From the NCBI GenBank assembly GCA_963847575.1, contig CAWKAL010000114.1:1-18668 (forward strand): 18,668 nucleotides of DNA, read 5' to 3'. The notes under the pieces are model-generated. The model was not told the origin of the DNA. It ran no database searches and was given only the letters and a program-made list of their open reading frames with translations. The position numbers were made by a program, and so were the translations under genes. Positions 1 to 7,716 of this stretch are shown piece by piece. Every line of letters starts with the position of its first letter. Within the stretch, counting starts at the first letter, position 1. The stretch is from JASBSR01 sp963847575. Lineage in GTDB: Bacteria > Pseudomonadota > Gammaproteobacteria > SZUA-229.

Positions 1-532
1 CTGGGCGTCGGAACAGGCGCCGCAGCGGAATAATGCTACGCAGTTCGATGGCCTGAAGCGGCATCGCCATGGGCGCCAGTGGCGGGACCGGGACAGGCAA
101 TGAAGTGGCAATTGCACTGCGCAACTTCTCAATCATGGCTGTGTCCATTGCAGTCACATCAGCTTCGCTGCACTCGAACAACAGGTTCAGGCAATCGGCA
201 TATTTTTCATTGAGCAGCACCACCAGCACGTGCGCAATCTCCCTCTGCTGACGCGCCGGATCGTAATTGCAGACCATCGCGACCCTGGCTTCGATCAGGT
301 CGCGCATATGTTCAACAGCTTCTTCCAGCATATCTTCGCTGGCGAGCTGCTCGGCGCGCATCATCAGGTCGTCGACCACCCGCCTGATCCAGCGGCTGCG
401 AGTGGCTGCAGCGCTGATACCTGATGCGGACAAATAACTGTCGAGCAGGGTAGTTACCCGCTCGCGCCATTCAACCGGGGTAGTGTTGACAGAGTCGGTG
501 GCAGAACCGGTGACAGTATCGACTGAATTCAA
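1..532 (-). CDS. opgH: Probable N-terminus of glucan glucosyltransferase OpgH (partial)
   Basis: An open frame without stops runs from a TTG at 532-530 to the window edge, about 177 codons. The TTG overlaps the TGA stop of opgG, which suggests translational coupling; no ATG lies nearby, the first in-frame ones being about 42 codons in. The visible part is hydrophilic and helical (it begins LNSVDTVTGSATDSVNTTPV) and ends in a Pro-rich stretch with the motif MPLQAIELRS and basic PLRRLFRR, as expected just before a first membrane helix. In the opgGH operon, opgH encodes the inner-membrane glucosyltransferase that builds the backbone of osmoregulated periplasmic glucans. The name is inferred from operon position; the glycosyltransferase domain is outside the window and the N-terminus of this family is poorly conserved. 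Confidence 0.6.
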   Translation of the reverse strand, partial: MNSVDTVTGSATDSVNTTPVEWRERVTTLLDSYLSASGISAAATRSRWIRRVVDDLMMRAEQLASEDMLEEAVEHMRDLIEARVAMVCNYDPARQQREIAHVLVVLLNEKYADCLNLLFECSEADVTAMDTAMIEKLRSAIATSLPVPVPPLAPMAMPLQAIELRSIIPLRRLFRRP

Positions 533-2085
533 TGTTTTTCTTTTCTCCACTGGTAACTCCATGTTTCTGTCAGCATGTCCGCGCCTGAACGCAGCTGACA
601 GCGCAGTTCAGACAGCGCTTCATCACCCGGGGTGAAATCAAAATACACCCGGACACCGCCGCTGAATGGATTGCGTTGTACCACGGGTTTACCCACGACG
701 CCGGTCGATGAAGAAATATCAGCGACAATCTCCGCAGTTTCCGCCAGCGCGCCAAGTTGCGCGCCGACAAAATCGATAACAAATTTGCGATGCGCGGATT
801 TTGCATCAGCACCCGCACCGATACGTACTGCAATGCTGCGGGCTTTTTGCTGGCTCAGCCGTGGTTCATCACCAAACGTCAGCTTGTATTCGAAGCTGCG
901 GTGTGATCCAGCTGTGGCAGGTTTGGCCGGCACCCAGAAGACGACGATATTGTCGTGGTACTCATCATCCGTGGGGATTTCAACCAGCTCCACTGTGCCG
1001 GCGCCCCAGTCGCCGACCGGCTCGACCCAGGCACCGGGACGGCCCTGGTAGCTGGCCTCCAGGTCCTGGTAGGCATCAAAATCACGCTCGCGTTGCAACA
1101 GGCCAAAGGCGCGCGGGTTTTCAATGCGGTAATAGCTGCCTGCCAGGCGCTGCGGATTGTTCAGCGGGCGCCACAGATGTTCGCCGTTGCCGGCCACCAC
1201 CCATAAGCCGTCAGAGTCGTGCACTTCCGGGCGGAAATCATCGATAAAATGTTGCGTGGTCTTGCCGTGGTAGAACATGCTGGTCAATGGCGCGACACCG
1301 AGTGCTTCGACATCATCGCGAAAATAAAGATGCGCCTTGACATCAATTTCGGTGCCCGCCCCGGGGCTGATCACGAAGCGGTAGGCACCGCTGACACTCG
1401 GCGAATCCAGCAATGCATACACCGTGATCTGCCTGACTGTATGCGCAGGTTTTTCCAGCCAGAATTCGCGGAACACCGGAAATTCTTCACCCTTGTCGCG
1501 CGCGGTGTTCAGTGCCAGGCCGCGCGCTGACAGCCCGTACACCTGCCCGCGTCCGACTGCCCGAAAATAACTCGCGCCGAGAAAGGTAATGACTTCGTCG
1601 AAGTAATTCGCTTTGTTGATCGGATAATGCAAGCGGAAACCGGCGAACCCCAGGTCTTTCGGGACCTCTTCGGGCACCGGCAGGCGCCCGAAGTCGAACA
1701 TGTTCGCCTCAAAATCGACAGGCGCAGACGCGCGCTCCTCGAAAACATTCACCTTAACCTGCTCACGGAACAGGGAAGCGCGCGAAAAAAACTGCACCTG
1801 GAACGGCAGGTTCTCCCTGAGCCAGAGACTTTGCGCAGGCAGGAAACGAATATCACGATACTGGTCATAATTAAGGGCGGCAAGAAACGGCGGCAGTTCA
1901 GGCGTCTGTTTCACATAGGCTTGCGCAGCCAGCGTGGCAGCGCGCTGCTTGACACGGTTGAACGTGGGCGATTCGTCGTCGGTTGACGCCGCCACTGCAC
2001 AGCCAAAAAACATCACCAGCAGTACGCTGCCAGCCAGGACCGCCCGGTATTTTTTCGTCCATGTACTGTCAATCATATAAGTCAT
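529..2085 (-). CDS. opgG: Periplasmic glucan biosynthesis protein OpgG
   Basis: 518 residues, close to the roughly 510 usual for OpgG. A basic stretch (TKKYR) and a hydrophobic core to about residue 33 (ending CAVAA) form a Sec signal peptide; there is no twin-Arg motif, which favours OpgG over Tat-exported OpgD. The mature protein opens with family-like text: FNRVKQRAATLA, then LNYDQYRDIRF, LWLRENLPFQVQFF and later the GFRLHYPIN and ASYFRAVGRGQVYGLSARGL motifs of the MdoG beta-sandwich domain. In the family this periplasmic protein acts on the beta-glucan backbone made by OpgH, in branching or release. The start at 2085 has a weak AGG about 8 bases upstream; an in-frame Met at residue 4 is an alternative. 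A partial gene, probably opgH, overlaps its stop codon. Confidence 0.93.
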   Translation of the reverse strand: MTYMIDSTWTKKYRAVLAGSVLLVMFFGCAVAASTDDESPTFNRVKQRAATLAAQAYVKQTPELPPFLAALNYDQYRDIRFLPAQSLWLRENLPFQVQFFSRASLFREQVKVNVFEERASAPVDFEANMFDFGRLPVPEEVPKDLGFAGFRLHYPINKANYFDEVITFLGASYFRAVGRGQVYGLSARGLALNTARDKGEEFPVFREFWLEKPAHTVRQITVYALLDSPSVSGAYRFVISPGAGTEIDVKAHLYFRDDVEALGVAPLTSMFYHGKTTQHFIDDFRPEVHDSDGLWVVAGNGEHLWRPLNNPQRLAGSYYRIENPRAFGLLQRERDFDAYQDLEASYQGRPGAWVEPVGDWGAGTVELVEIPTDDEYHDNIVVFWVPAKPATAGSHRSFEYKLTFGDEPRLSQQKARSIAVRIGAGADAKSAHRKFVIDFVGAQLGALAETAEIVADISSSTGVVGKPVVQRNPFSGGVRVYFDFTPGDEALSELRCQLRSGADMLTETWSYQWRKEKH

Positions 2086-2287
2086 TGTTTGCCTGATAGT
2101 GACCGGGCTATTGTCGCCGATATAGCGGCTAACGGGTAGGTTTCAGCTGAAAATCATATCTTCTCGGCAGCCGCAGGCAAAAACACGATGTAGGTATTGC
2201 TTCGATATCAGCACAGCTGCTGAGTTCATTCATACAGGCAGTGACCGGTTGAACCCTGGCTTACGCATGAATACCGTTTGGTTGACC

Positions 2288-2315
2288 GCGTCACACACAG
2301 GCTGATCTGTGACGC
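2288..2315. repeat. Stem-loop in opgG/mgtE intergenic region
   Basis: The left arm GCGTCAC (2288-2294), followed by ACAC and then ACAG-type sequence, pairs with CTGTGACGC (2307-2315). This gives a nine-pair stem with a small bulge and a short loop. It could be an operator or an RNA structure in the leader of either gene. Function unknown. Confidence 0.3.
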
Positions 2316-2433
2316 CTGACGTGAACCAGTTCATCCGGTTTGTGACTTTCAGCCCGGCAGCCGCGTCTAATTCATCGCCGATTACAAAGTCAAAAATGCA
2401 TGGACACATCCCATGCAGAATAAATGAGTTGAA

Positions 2434-2455
2434 GTACACTCTATAAGAGTCGTAC
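2434..2455. promoter_or_regulatory. Near-perfect 22-bp dyad upstream of mgtE
   Basis: Arms GTACACTCT and AGAGTCGTAC flank a central ATA. They match as a palindrome apart from one extra C in the right arm. The centre lies about 85 bases before the mgtE start and contains TATAAG, which looks like a -10 element, although no well-spaced -35 is visible. It could be an operator for mgtE. Inference from symmetry and position only. Confidence 0.35.
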
Positions 2456-2528
2456 AGACTGCAACAAGATAACAGTTAGAGCCCCTCGCCTTAATCACAC
2501 AAATAGTACACAACAGGAACCGGTTGTC

Positions 2529-3917
2529 ATGAGTGACTTAAACGAAAAGGAAGAAACCTCACAACATGATGTATCGGATTCTGTGCAGGATTCATTGCAG
2601 GAAGGCATACAGGCCGCCGACGAGCAACAGGTTGCCGATATTGTGGAATCCATATCAAGCCAGGAAGCTTTAAGACAGTACTCCCTGCTGGATGCGGATG
2701 AGCGTGATCAGTTGATATCAATTCTGACACCGGAAGCCGCGGCCGAATTGATCGAAGAAGCGCCTGCAGAACTCGCCGCGAGCATGATCAAGGACCTCGA
2801 CTCTTCGGTGGCCGCGAAGATCATGGAAGAACTTCAGTCCGATACCCAGGCCGATATCGTACAGGAAATGCACGAAGCCGATGCCGAAGCCATTCTTTCC
2901 GAAATGGATTCCGCAAGCGCCGAGGATGTGCGCAAGCTGACCCGGTATGAACCCGATACCGCCGGCGGCCTGATGGAACTTGAGGCTTTCACTTTCGTGA
3001 GTAGCGAAACAGTTGGTGCAGTGCTGAAGCGGCTGATCGAAGGTGACGAAGAATTTGAACGCCACCGTGGACAACATCCGTATATCCTGGATGAGTCTGG
3101 CAAACTGGTAGGCGTGGTCTCACTGCGTGGCCTGTTACGAAGCAGGCGCGCTGTCCAGCTCGCCGACATCATGACACTACCCATCTCGGTAACGCCGGAA
3201 ATGAAACAGGATGTACTTGTGAGCCTGTTTGATGAAAACCCGTTTCTCGGTGTGCCGGTTGTGGATGGTCGCGGCAAGCTTCTGGGCGTTGTATCAAGAC
3301 TGGAACTTGCTGAAGCCGAACTGGAACGCGCGGAACAACAGAGTCTGTCGGTGCAAAAGATCGGCGATGAATTACGCTCGATGCCGACCTTGTTGCGTTC
3401 ACGTCGCCGGCTGGCATGGCTGTCATCCAATATCGTATTGAACATTATTGCAGCTAGCGTGATATCCGCCTATGAAGAAACCCTGGCCGCGGTGATCGCG
3501 ATTGCCGTATTTTTACCCATGGTGTCCGACATGAGCGGCTGTTCGGGCAACCAGGCAGTGGGTGTCAGCATGCGTGAACTTGCACTGGGCCTTACCCGTC
3601 CGATCGACCTGTTTCATGTTTTGAAAAAGGAACTGGGTGTCGGCATCATCAACGGTATTGTGCTCGGCATCCTGATTGGCATCGTCGCCTGGATATGGAA
3701 AGACAATGCTTACCTTGGCCTGGTGATTGGCCTGGCGCTATCGGTGAACACCCTGATCGCGGTATCGATTGGCGGTACCGTTCCACTGATACTCAAGCAT
3801 TTCGGTGTTGATCCGGCAGTCGCATCGGGGCCGTTGCTTACCACGGTGACAGATATGGCGGGCTTCTTCCTGGTGTTGAGCCTTGCCTCCCTGTTCATGC
3901 CGCAGTTACTCGGCTAA
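2529..3917 (+). CDS. mgtE: MgtE-family magnesium channel
   Basis: 462 residues with the full MgtE architecture. An acidic N-terminal helical superhelix (about 30-135) contains repeated LTPEAAAELIEEAP-like helices and the hallmark YEPDTAGGLM at 140-149. Two CBS domains follow (about 150-270; GKLVGVVSLRGLL and GKLLGVVSRLEL). A linker helix leads to about five membrane segments (about 300-460). The pore region carries SDMSGCSGNQ at 333-341, where many MgtE proteins have GGNAGNQ, and the late-helix TVTDMAGF, whose Asp442 matches the conserved pore aspartate. MgtE is a homodimeric inner-membrane Mg2+ channel gated by Mg2+ binding to the N and CBS domains. The gene stands alone. CAGGAA lies about 12 bases before the ATG, a rather distant ribosome site. 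Confidence 0.95.
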   Translation: MSDLNEKEETSQHDVSDSVQDSLQEGIQAADEQQVADIVESISSQEALRQYSLLDADERDQLISILTPEAAAELIEEAPAELAASMIKDLDSSVAAKIMEELQSDTQADIVQEMHEADAEAILSEMDSASAEDVRKLTRYEPDTAGGLMELEAFTFVSSETVGAVLKRLIEGDEEFERHRGQHPYILDESGKLVGVVSLRGLLRSRRAVQLADIMTLPISVTPEMKQDVLVSLFDENPFLGVPVVDGRGKLLGVVSRLELAEAELERAEQQSLSVQKIGDELRSMPTLLRSRRRLAWLSSNIVLNIIAASVISAYEETLAAVIAIAVFLPMVSDMSGCSGNQAVGVSMRELALGLTRPIDLFHVLKKELGVGIINGIVLGILIGIVAWIWKDNAYLGLVIGLALSVNTLIAVSIGGTVPLILKHFGVDPAVASGPLLTTVTDMAGFFLVLSLASLFMPQLLG

Positions 3918-3923
3918 ACTATT

Positions 3924-3979
3924 TAACACTGGTCGGCAACCCGGGCGGGTGCAGCTTACTGCCGGATCTACCGGTGTTA
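3924..3979. terminator. Hairpin after mgtE, weak terminator candidate
   Basis: TAACACTGGT (3924-3933) pairs with ACCGGTGTTA (3970-3979) with one G-T pair, and an inner CGGCA/TGCCG pair extends it. It lies seven bases past the mgtE stop. No U-tract follows, so intrinsic termination is uncertain. Confidence 0.35.
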
Positions 3980-4124
3980 AAGCACTCAGCAACTTTAAGC
4001 CGCCTTAACCTGTTTTAATCAAATGACGCTATGGCAGATTTTTTGCTGTAGCGATATTATCTCCGTAGCGTTAGCTCAGCCATAGAGTCCGTCGATAAAC
4101 ACCTGTGGAACGAACCGAATTATC

Positions 4125-4523
4125 ATGAGACATATACCAAGTATTGCAATCGGCATTGCACTCTGCCTGGCAACAGGCTATCGACCGGTTTTTGCAGCTA
4201 TTTCTGATGATCTTGTTGAAGATCCAGGACCAGTTCCTTACAACAATACGTACATACAAACCGATGCAGGCATAGCTGACTCAAAAACAAAAACCTTACC
4301 GCAAGACTCACGCGGCCGCATGCTGCATGAGAACCATTGTACAAGTTGTCATGAAAGCGTGGCTTATATTCGCGCAAAACGCAAAGCAAAAAATTATGAA
4401 GCCGTGCGTTACTGGGTCAATCAACGTGCAAACTGGCTCAAGCTGGGCTGGACCGGCCTGGAAAAGCAGGAAGTTATACAGTATTTAAATGAACGATATT
4501 ACAAATACCCCATTCCAAAATAA
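4125..4523 (+). CDS. Secreted monohaem c-type cytochrome
   Basis: 132 residues. An N-terminal signal peptide (MRHIPSIAIGIALCLATG..., likely cleaved near VFAA at 22-25) exports it to the periplasm. A single haem-attachment motif CTSCH lies at 72-76, preceded by RGRMLHENH, the usual lead-in for class I cytochromes. The rest is one compact helical domain ending in WTGLEKQEVIQYLNERYYKYP, a pattern I associate with small proteobacterial cytochromes of unknown partner. There is no Met or His after the haem motif (see findings), so the usual sixth ligand is absent. No Shine-Dalgarno sequence is obvious at 4125, but the signal peptide fits this start. It is a single gene, convergent with the next. 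Role is likely electron transfer or haem sensing; the partner is unknown. Confidence 0.8.
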   Translation: MRHIPSIAIGIALCLATGYRPVFAAISDDLVEDPGPVPYNNTYIQTDAGIADSKTKTLPQDSRGRMLHENHCTSCHESVAYIRAKRKAKNYEAVRYWVNQRANWLKLGWTGLEKQEVIQYLNERYYKYPIPK

Positions 4524-4577
4524 TCCTGGAACTGATTCACAGTTATCGTCTGTTCCCTCTCGCCCACCAAACGCAAC

Positions 4578-4598
4578 GATAAACAATCTGTGTTTATC
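4578..4598. terminator. Bidirectional hairpin between convergent genes
   Basis: GATAAACA (4578-4585) and TGTTTATC (4591-4598) form a perfect 8-bp stem with a 5-base loop. It sits in the 80-base gap between the cytochrome gene and the minus-strand beta-helix gene. The stem is AT-rich and lacks a long T-tract, so termination is plausible but unproven. Confidence 0.4.
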
Positions 4599-4603
4599 AA
4601 TAC

Positions 4604-5719
4604 TTAAGGTGACTTCATATACGCCGACACGATCTGCTGCTTGAGTGCACCCACACCCGCAAGCAACACCAGCCAGTTAACAAGGCTGCCGAGCAGCGGA
4701 ATAACATTAATAATAAATAGCACCGCTATTGCCAGTGACAGCGAAACGGCTCGCGTTGCTTTTCCTGCATCGGTTTTTTTCAATTTACGCAATCCGGCAT
4801 CTGCAACAAAGTAAGCCCCCGCAAGGTAACCAGAAAGCAGCACCAGCAGATAAGCCGCGAGCAGGAGCAGCGCCAGTAAAAATCCTACGCCTGTTGAAAA
4901 CAGCAATACGATCGCCACCGGGCCACCGGCAACGACTGCCAGCCCGAAACCCAGGCTTGACCAGGGTCGACTACGAACAGTATTGCTACAAGCCTCGGCG
5001 ATACCGGGGAAGACGAGATAAAGCGCCACACCTGCAATGACAAAACTGAGTAAAAGCGCAAGGCCTGCGAATAATACCCCGACAACAAAGGGCGCCATCG
5101 GAACATCAACAGGCGTGTGGGTGACGCCACCTTCGATGCGTGCGCCCTCAGCGATCATGGCCGGTTGCGGACTTGTATAATTCAACTTGCCGATAATAAC
5201 CGCCGAATCACTAATCTCAATATGTTCAGCCCATATTTCAGCATCGCCCTCGATCGTGCCGCTGACGATTACCCTGCCGCCATTGACTCGCAGATCCTGC
5301 GCGATCCTGCCGTCGACTAAAATATCACCGCCACTCAGCCAGGCAGCACCGCCAACGTCGGCCATGGGCCCAAGTTGTATTCGGCCGCCCACGACCAGCA
5401 GATCATCGCCGATAACAGCAAGCACGCGTATATTACCGCCAGCGAGCCTGGCATCATCTGCAACGCTACCGCGTAGCTCAACATCACCCCCCGCCGCAAT
5501 AACATCAGCCTGCACCCTGCCTTCAAGATTCAACTTTCCGCCGGCTGCAACGACATCGCCTTCTACCGTGGCATATAAATCAACCTGGCCACCCGCGAGG
5601 TACAGATCGTCATCAATGACGCCAGATATACTGACATTCTCGCCAGCCTGTTGATATGCAGACAGGCAAGTTGAAACAAAGAGTAGTGCAGTGAGTAGAA
5701 AACCGCGAATCACAATCAT
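4604..5719 (-). CDS. Exported beta-helix (bactofilin-like repeats) membrane protein
   Basis: 371 residues from the ATG at 5719, chosen because GGGGAGGA lies about 9 bases upstream and the protein then opens directly with a signal peptide (MIVIRGFLLTALLFVSTCLSA). The frame also continues upstream to a TTG at 5755, which is less likely. Residues about 25-185 are short tandem repeats of the type GDVVAAGGKLNLEG.V, with GG and a hydrophobic residue recurring every 18 or so residues, the pattern of a right-handed beta-helix as in bactofilins and polymer-forming cytoskeletal proteins. About four to five hydrophobic segments follow (about 205-365: APFVVGVLFAGLALLL, GLAVVAGGPVAIVLLF, GFLLALLLLAAYLLVLLSG, AVLFIINVIPLLGSLV). 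This suggests a periplasmic beta-helix anchored in the inner membrane. Function unknown; possibly envelope scaffolding. Confidence 0.8.
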   Translation of the reverse strand: MIVIRGFLLTALLFVSTCLSAYQQAGENVSISGVIDDDLYLAGGQVDLYATVEGDVVAAGGKLNLEGRVQADVIAAGGDVELRGSVADDARLAGGNIRVLAVIGDDLLVVGGRIQLGPMADVGGAAWLSGGDILVDGRIAQDLRVNGGRVIVSGTIEGDAEIWAEHIEISDSAVIIGKLNYTSPQPAMIAEGARIEGGVTHTPVDVPMAPFVVGVLFAGLALLLSFVIAGVALYLVFPGIAEACSNTVRSRPWSSLGFGLAVVAGGPVAIVLLFSTGVGFLLALLLLAAYLLVLLSGYLAGAYFVADAGLRKLKKTDAGKATRAVSLSLAIAVLFIINVIPLLGSLVNWLVLLAGVGALKQQIVSAYMKSP

Positions 5720-6083
5720 GACCCAATCCTCCCCAAATGATTTACTAGTCGACAAAAACTACCACGAACGCAAGCTATTATTATTGCTTTAAAACAAGCA
5801 AACGGTACGGATGAATGACAGAAGCCGGATAACATTCAGGTCGAGGACGGCCACTCCTGTTAGCAGAGACCAATAACCTGCCTGCCCTGCCGCGTGTTTT
5901 ATTGACCTGTGTCGATTTACCATCTCACTTTTACTTTCACACTGAATATGTGGCAGGAATGAAATTATAGTGTTGATGCTGTGGTGCTGCTCATTGCTGC
6001 GAGTACCAATAGTAGAAAGGCCCTGTGATGCATGGTCACACAGATCGATCGATTATTTTATTCAATAAACAGAGGGTAAGCTG
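5720..6083. other. Intergenic region before the rhodanese pseudogene
   Basis: 364 bases between divergent genes. It contains TGTGA/TCACA arms at 6024-6040 that resemble a CRP site but are separated by 7 instead of 6 bases, then ATCGATCGAT at 6044-6053, and a Shine-Dalgarno GAGGG about 8 bases before the ATG at 6084. I see no gene in it. Confidence 0.45.
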
Positions 6084-6580
6084 ATGAAACTAATAATAAA
6101 TTTGAACAGAGCATCTGCCATCGTGCTGGCCCTGCTGCTACTCGTCGCAGGCTGTGTTCAGCCAGGCACCGCTTCGTTTCAGGCTGACAGCGCGACGCTT
6201 GCTCGCTGGCAGAACACGTTTGATGGTCTGCGAGACATGACGCCCAAATGGGGCAAACAAGGGGTGACTGCATTCAAAACGAGCATGGACGTTGATGTCC
6301 CCATGGTAATGCTAGATGTGCGAACTGAGCAGGAGTGGCAGGCAGGAATTATAAATGACGCGTTGTTGATTAATATCAACGAATTACCAAAACCAGCAAA
6401 GCCTGGCCAGGCTGCCTGAAGACCGAGGATGCAGTTATCGGCGTGTATTGTTCTGGCGGCTACCGTTCCACGCTGGCGTTAGCACTGCTCTATCAGCTCG
6501 GTTATAAAAACGTCATTAGTATGGAGGGCGGCATGGATTCCTGGCTCAGGGCGGGTTACCCGGTTTCGAGCAAACCATAA
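6084..6580 (+). pseudogene. Rhodanese-domain lipoprotein, frameshifted
   Basis: The reading frame starts at 6084 after a good ribosome site (GAGGG). It encodes a lipoprotein signal with lipobox LVAGC (Cys24), then the first half of a rhodanese domain (VMLDVRTEQEWQAGII, then LININELP), and stops at a TGA at 6417-6419. The second half continues in another frame to a TAA at 6578-6580: EDAVIGVYCSGGYRSTLALALL, then LGYKNVISMEGGMDSWLRAGYP. This carries the catalytic Cys loop CSGGYRS. Between them, a third frame reads SLARLP, which suits the usual linker, so two separate 1-base insertions (near 6400 and 6416) fit best; a net 1-base loss also explains it. Rhodaneses transfer sulfane sulfur; this one would be outer- or inner-membrane anchored in the periplasm. 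Real decay or sequencing error cannot be told apart here. Confidence 0.85.
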
Positions 6581-6611
6581 CATTGTGATGAGCCCCGCTT
6601 GCTGGTGCAAC

Positions 6612-7508
6612 TCAGATAAAAATATACGCCAGTATGACCACAAGCACTACAACTTTAAAGGTGACATAAAGCGGCTTGTTCCAGTGTTTGAAGCGCTTCA
6701 TAAATGCCTTGTATTTATTTAGATAGTGACCGAACTTATTGCCGATACCTGATTTAGATGCATCGATATTATCTATGGCGAACAGCCCGTTGAAGAACCT
6801 GCCAAATCCGAAATAGAACTTTTGCAACAGTTTAAATTTTAGCGGCCGGTCAATGTCGGTCATCAGGATAATGCGTGGCCTGTCACTGTCGTTATAGGCA
6901 CTGTGCATATAGGTTTCATCAAAGATGATCGATTTACCATCGGCCCATGTGTAGTCTTCACCATTAACAACAAGACCTGACTCTGTCGAATTCGGCGTAC
7001 TCAAACCCAGGGAATAACGCAGTGTGTATGCAAACGGATCATGGTGATTGTTGATTTTTTTGCCCGGATTCAAACAGGCAAATAGCGCGATGTTCATCGA
7101 CGGCACCTGGTCAATTAATTCCATGGTCTTTGGCGCCAGTTGTTTTGCCGAAGGAATATCGTTGTCATAGACTTTCAGGTAGAAGCTGGTCCAGCGATTG
7201 TCCTTATAAAAACTGCTCGCCTGAAGGTCGTCTTTTTTGGCGATAAGGCCTTTCTCGTATAAAGCCAGCGCTTCGTCTCGAATTAGCTGCCAGTTATCTT
7301 CAATAATTTTAAGCTCGGGGAAATAGCCCGGTTCGACAAAATGAGTTAACGGCACTTTGGACAGCAGGTACGCAGGCGCGTTAAACGGCACCATAAAGGT
7401 CGAAAAATCACTCAGCTGGCGCGTCAGACTAAACTTGACTTTATTTCGACTGCGAATAAAAACGACGCAGGCGACGTATACAATGGCTAATAGTATGACT
7501 GTGTACAC
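6612..7508 (-). CDS. lpxO: Lipid A 2-hydroxylase LpxO-like Fe(II)/2-oxoglutarate dioxygenase
   Basis: 298 residues, the usual length for LpxO (about 300). A membrane helix lies at each end (about 3-18 and 284-297), which anchors the enzyme at the inner membrane. The middle is an aspartyl/asparaginyl beta-hydroxylase fold: NNHHDPFAYTLRYSLGL with HxD iron ligands H155 and D157, then FDETYMHSAYN with the second His (H202), and RIILMTDIDRPL with Arg212 for 2-oxoglutarate. These match the LpxO pattern rather than protein hydroxylases. In the family it adds a 2-hydroxyl to the secondary myristoyl chain of lipid A. It is a single gene on the minus strand, between the rhodanese pseudogene and the persulfide dioxygenase, with no shared direction. 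The ribosome site is weak. Confidence 0.88.
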   Translation of the reverse strand: MYTVILLAIVYVACVVFIRSRNKVKFSLTRQLSDFSTFMVPFNAPAYLLSKVPLTHFVEPGYFPELKIIEDNWQLIRDEALALYEKGLIAKKDDLQASSFYKDNRWTSFYLKVYDNDIPSAKQLAPKTMELIDQVPSMNIALFACLNPGKKINNHHDPFAYTLRYSLGLSTPNSTESGLVVNGEDYTWADGKSIIFDETYMHSAYNDSDRPRIILMTDIDRPLKFKLLQKFYFGFGRFFNGLFAIDNIDASKSGIGNKFGHYLNKYKAFMKRFKHWNKPLYVTFKVVVLVVILAYIFI

Positions 7509-7716
7509 TACGAATCCTATGAATGACGTTTAATTATTCCTGCGCAACACAAATATAACCCAACAGGAAACATATAGATAATTTAAATACATTAAATGCA
7601 CAATTACAGGCAACCTGGAGCAGATAAACACTGTTGATATGTCGGCACGTAGCCGATTAGAAACGAGACCTGACAAATGTTAATATCAGGCAGACAGTCA
7701 ATTACGAATAATAGAT

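Larger units (their letters stand above)
2086..2528. other. Intergenic region between divergent opgG and mgtE
   Basis: This gap of about 440 bases must carry the promoters of both divergent genes. It holds two dyads, listed separately (2288-2315 and 2434-2455). A 69-codon open frame on the minus strand (2230-2439) has no ribosome site or recognisable sequence, so I do not call it. I do not recognise a magnesium riboswitch. Confidence 0.5.

Noticed and set aside
2230..2439. 69-codon frame on the minus strand
   Set aside because: No ribosome site, no family likeness and atypical composition; sits in a regulatory gap.
6024..6040. TGTGA...TCACA, a CRP-like site before the rhodanese gene
   Set aside because: The spacer is 7 bases rather than the 6 of the CRP consensus; noted in the intergenic entry only.
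6366..6379. Perfect FNR-type palindrome TTGATTAATATCAA
   Set aside because: It lies within the rhodanese coding sequence (LININ) and over 1 kb from the next plus-strand start, so chance from codons is more likely than an FNR site.
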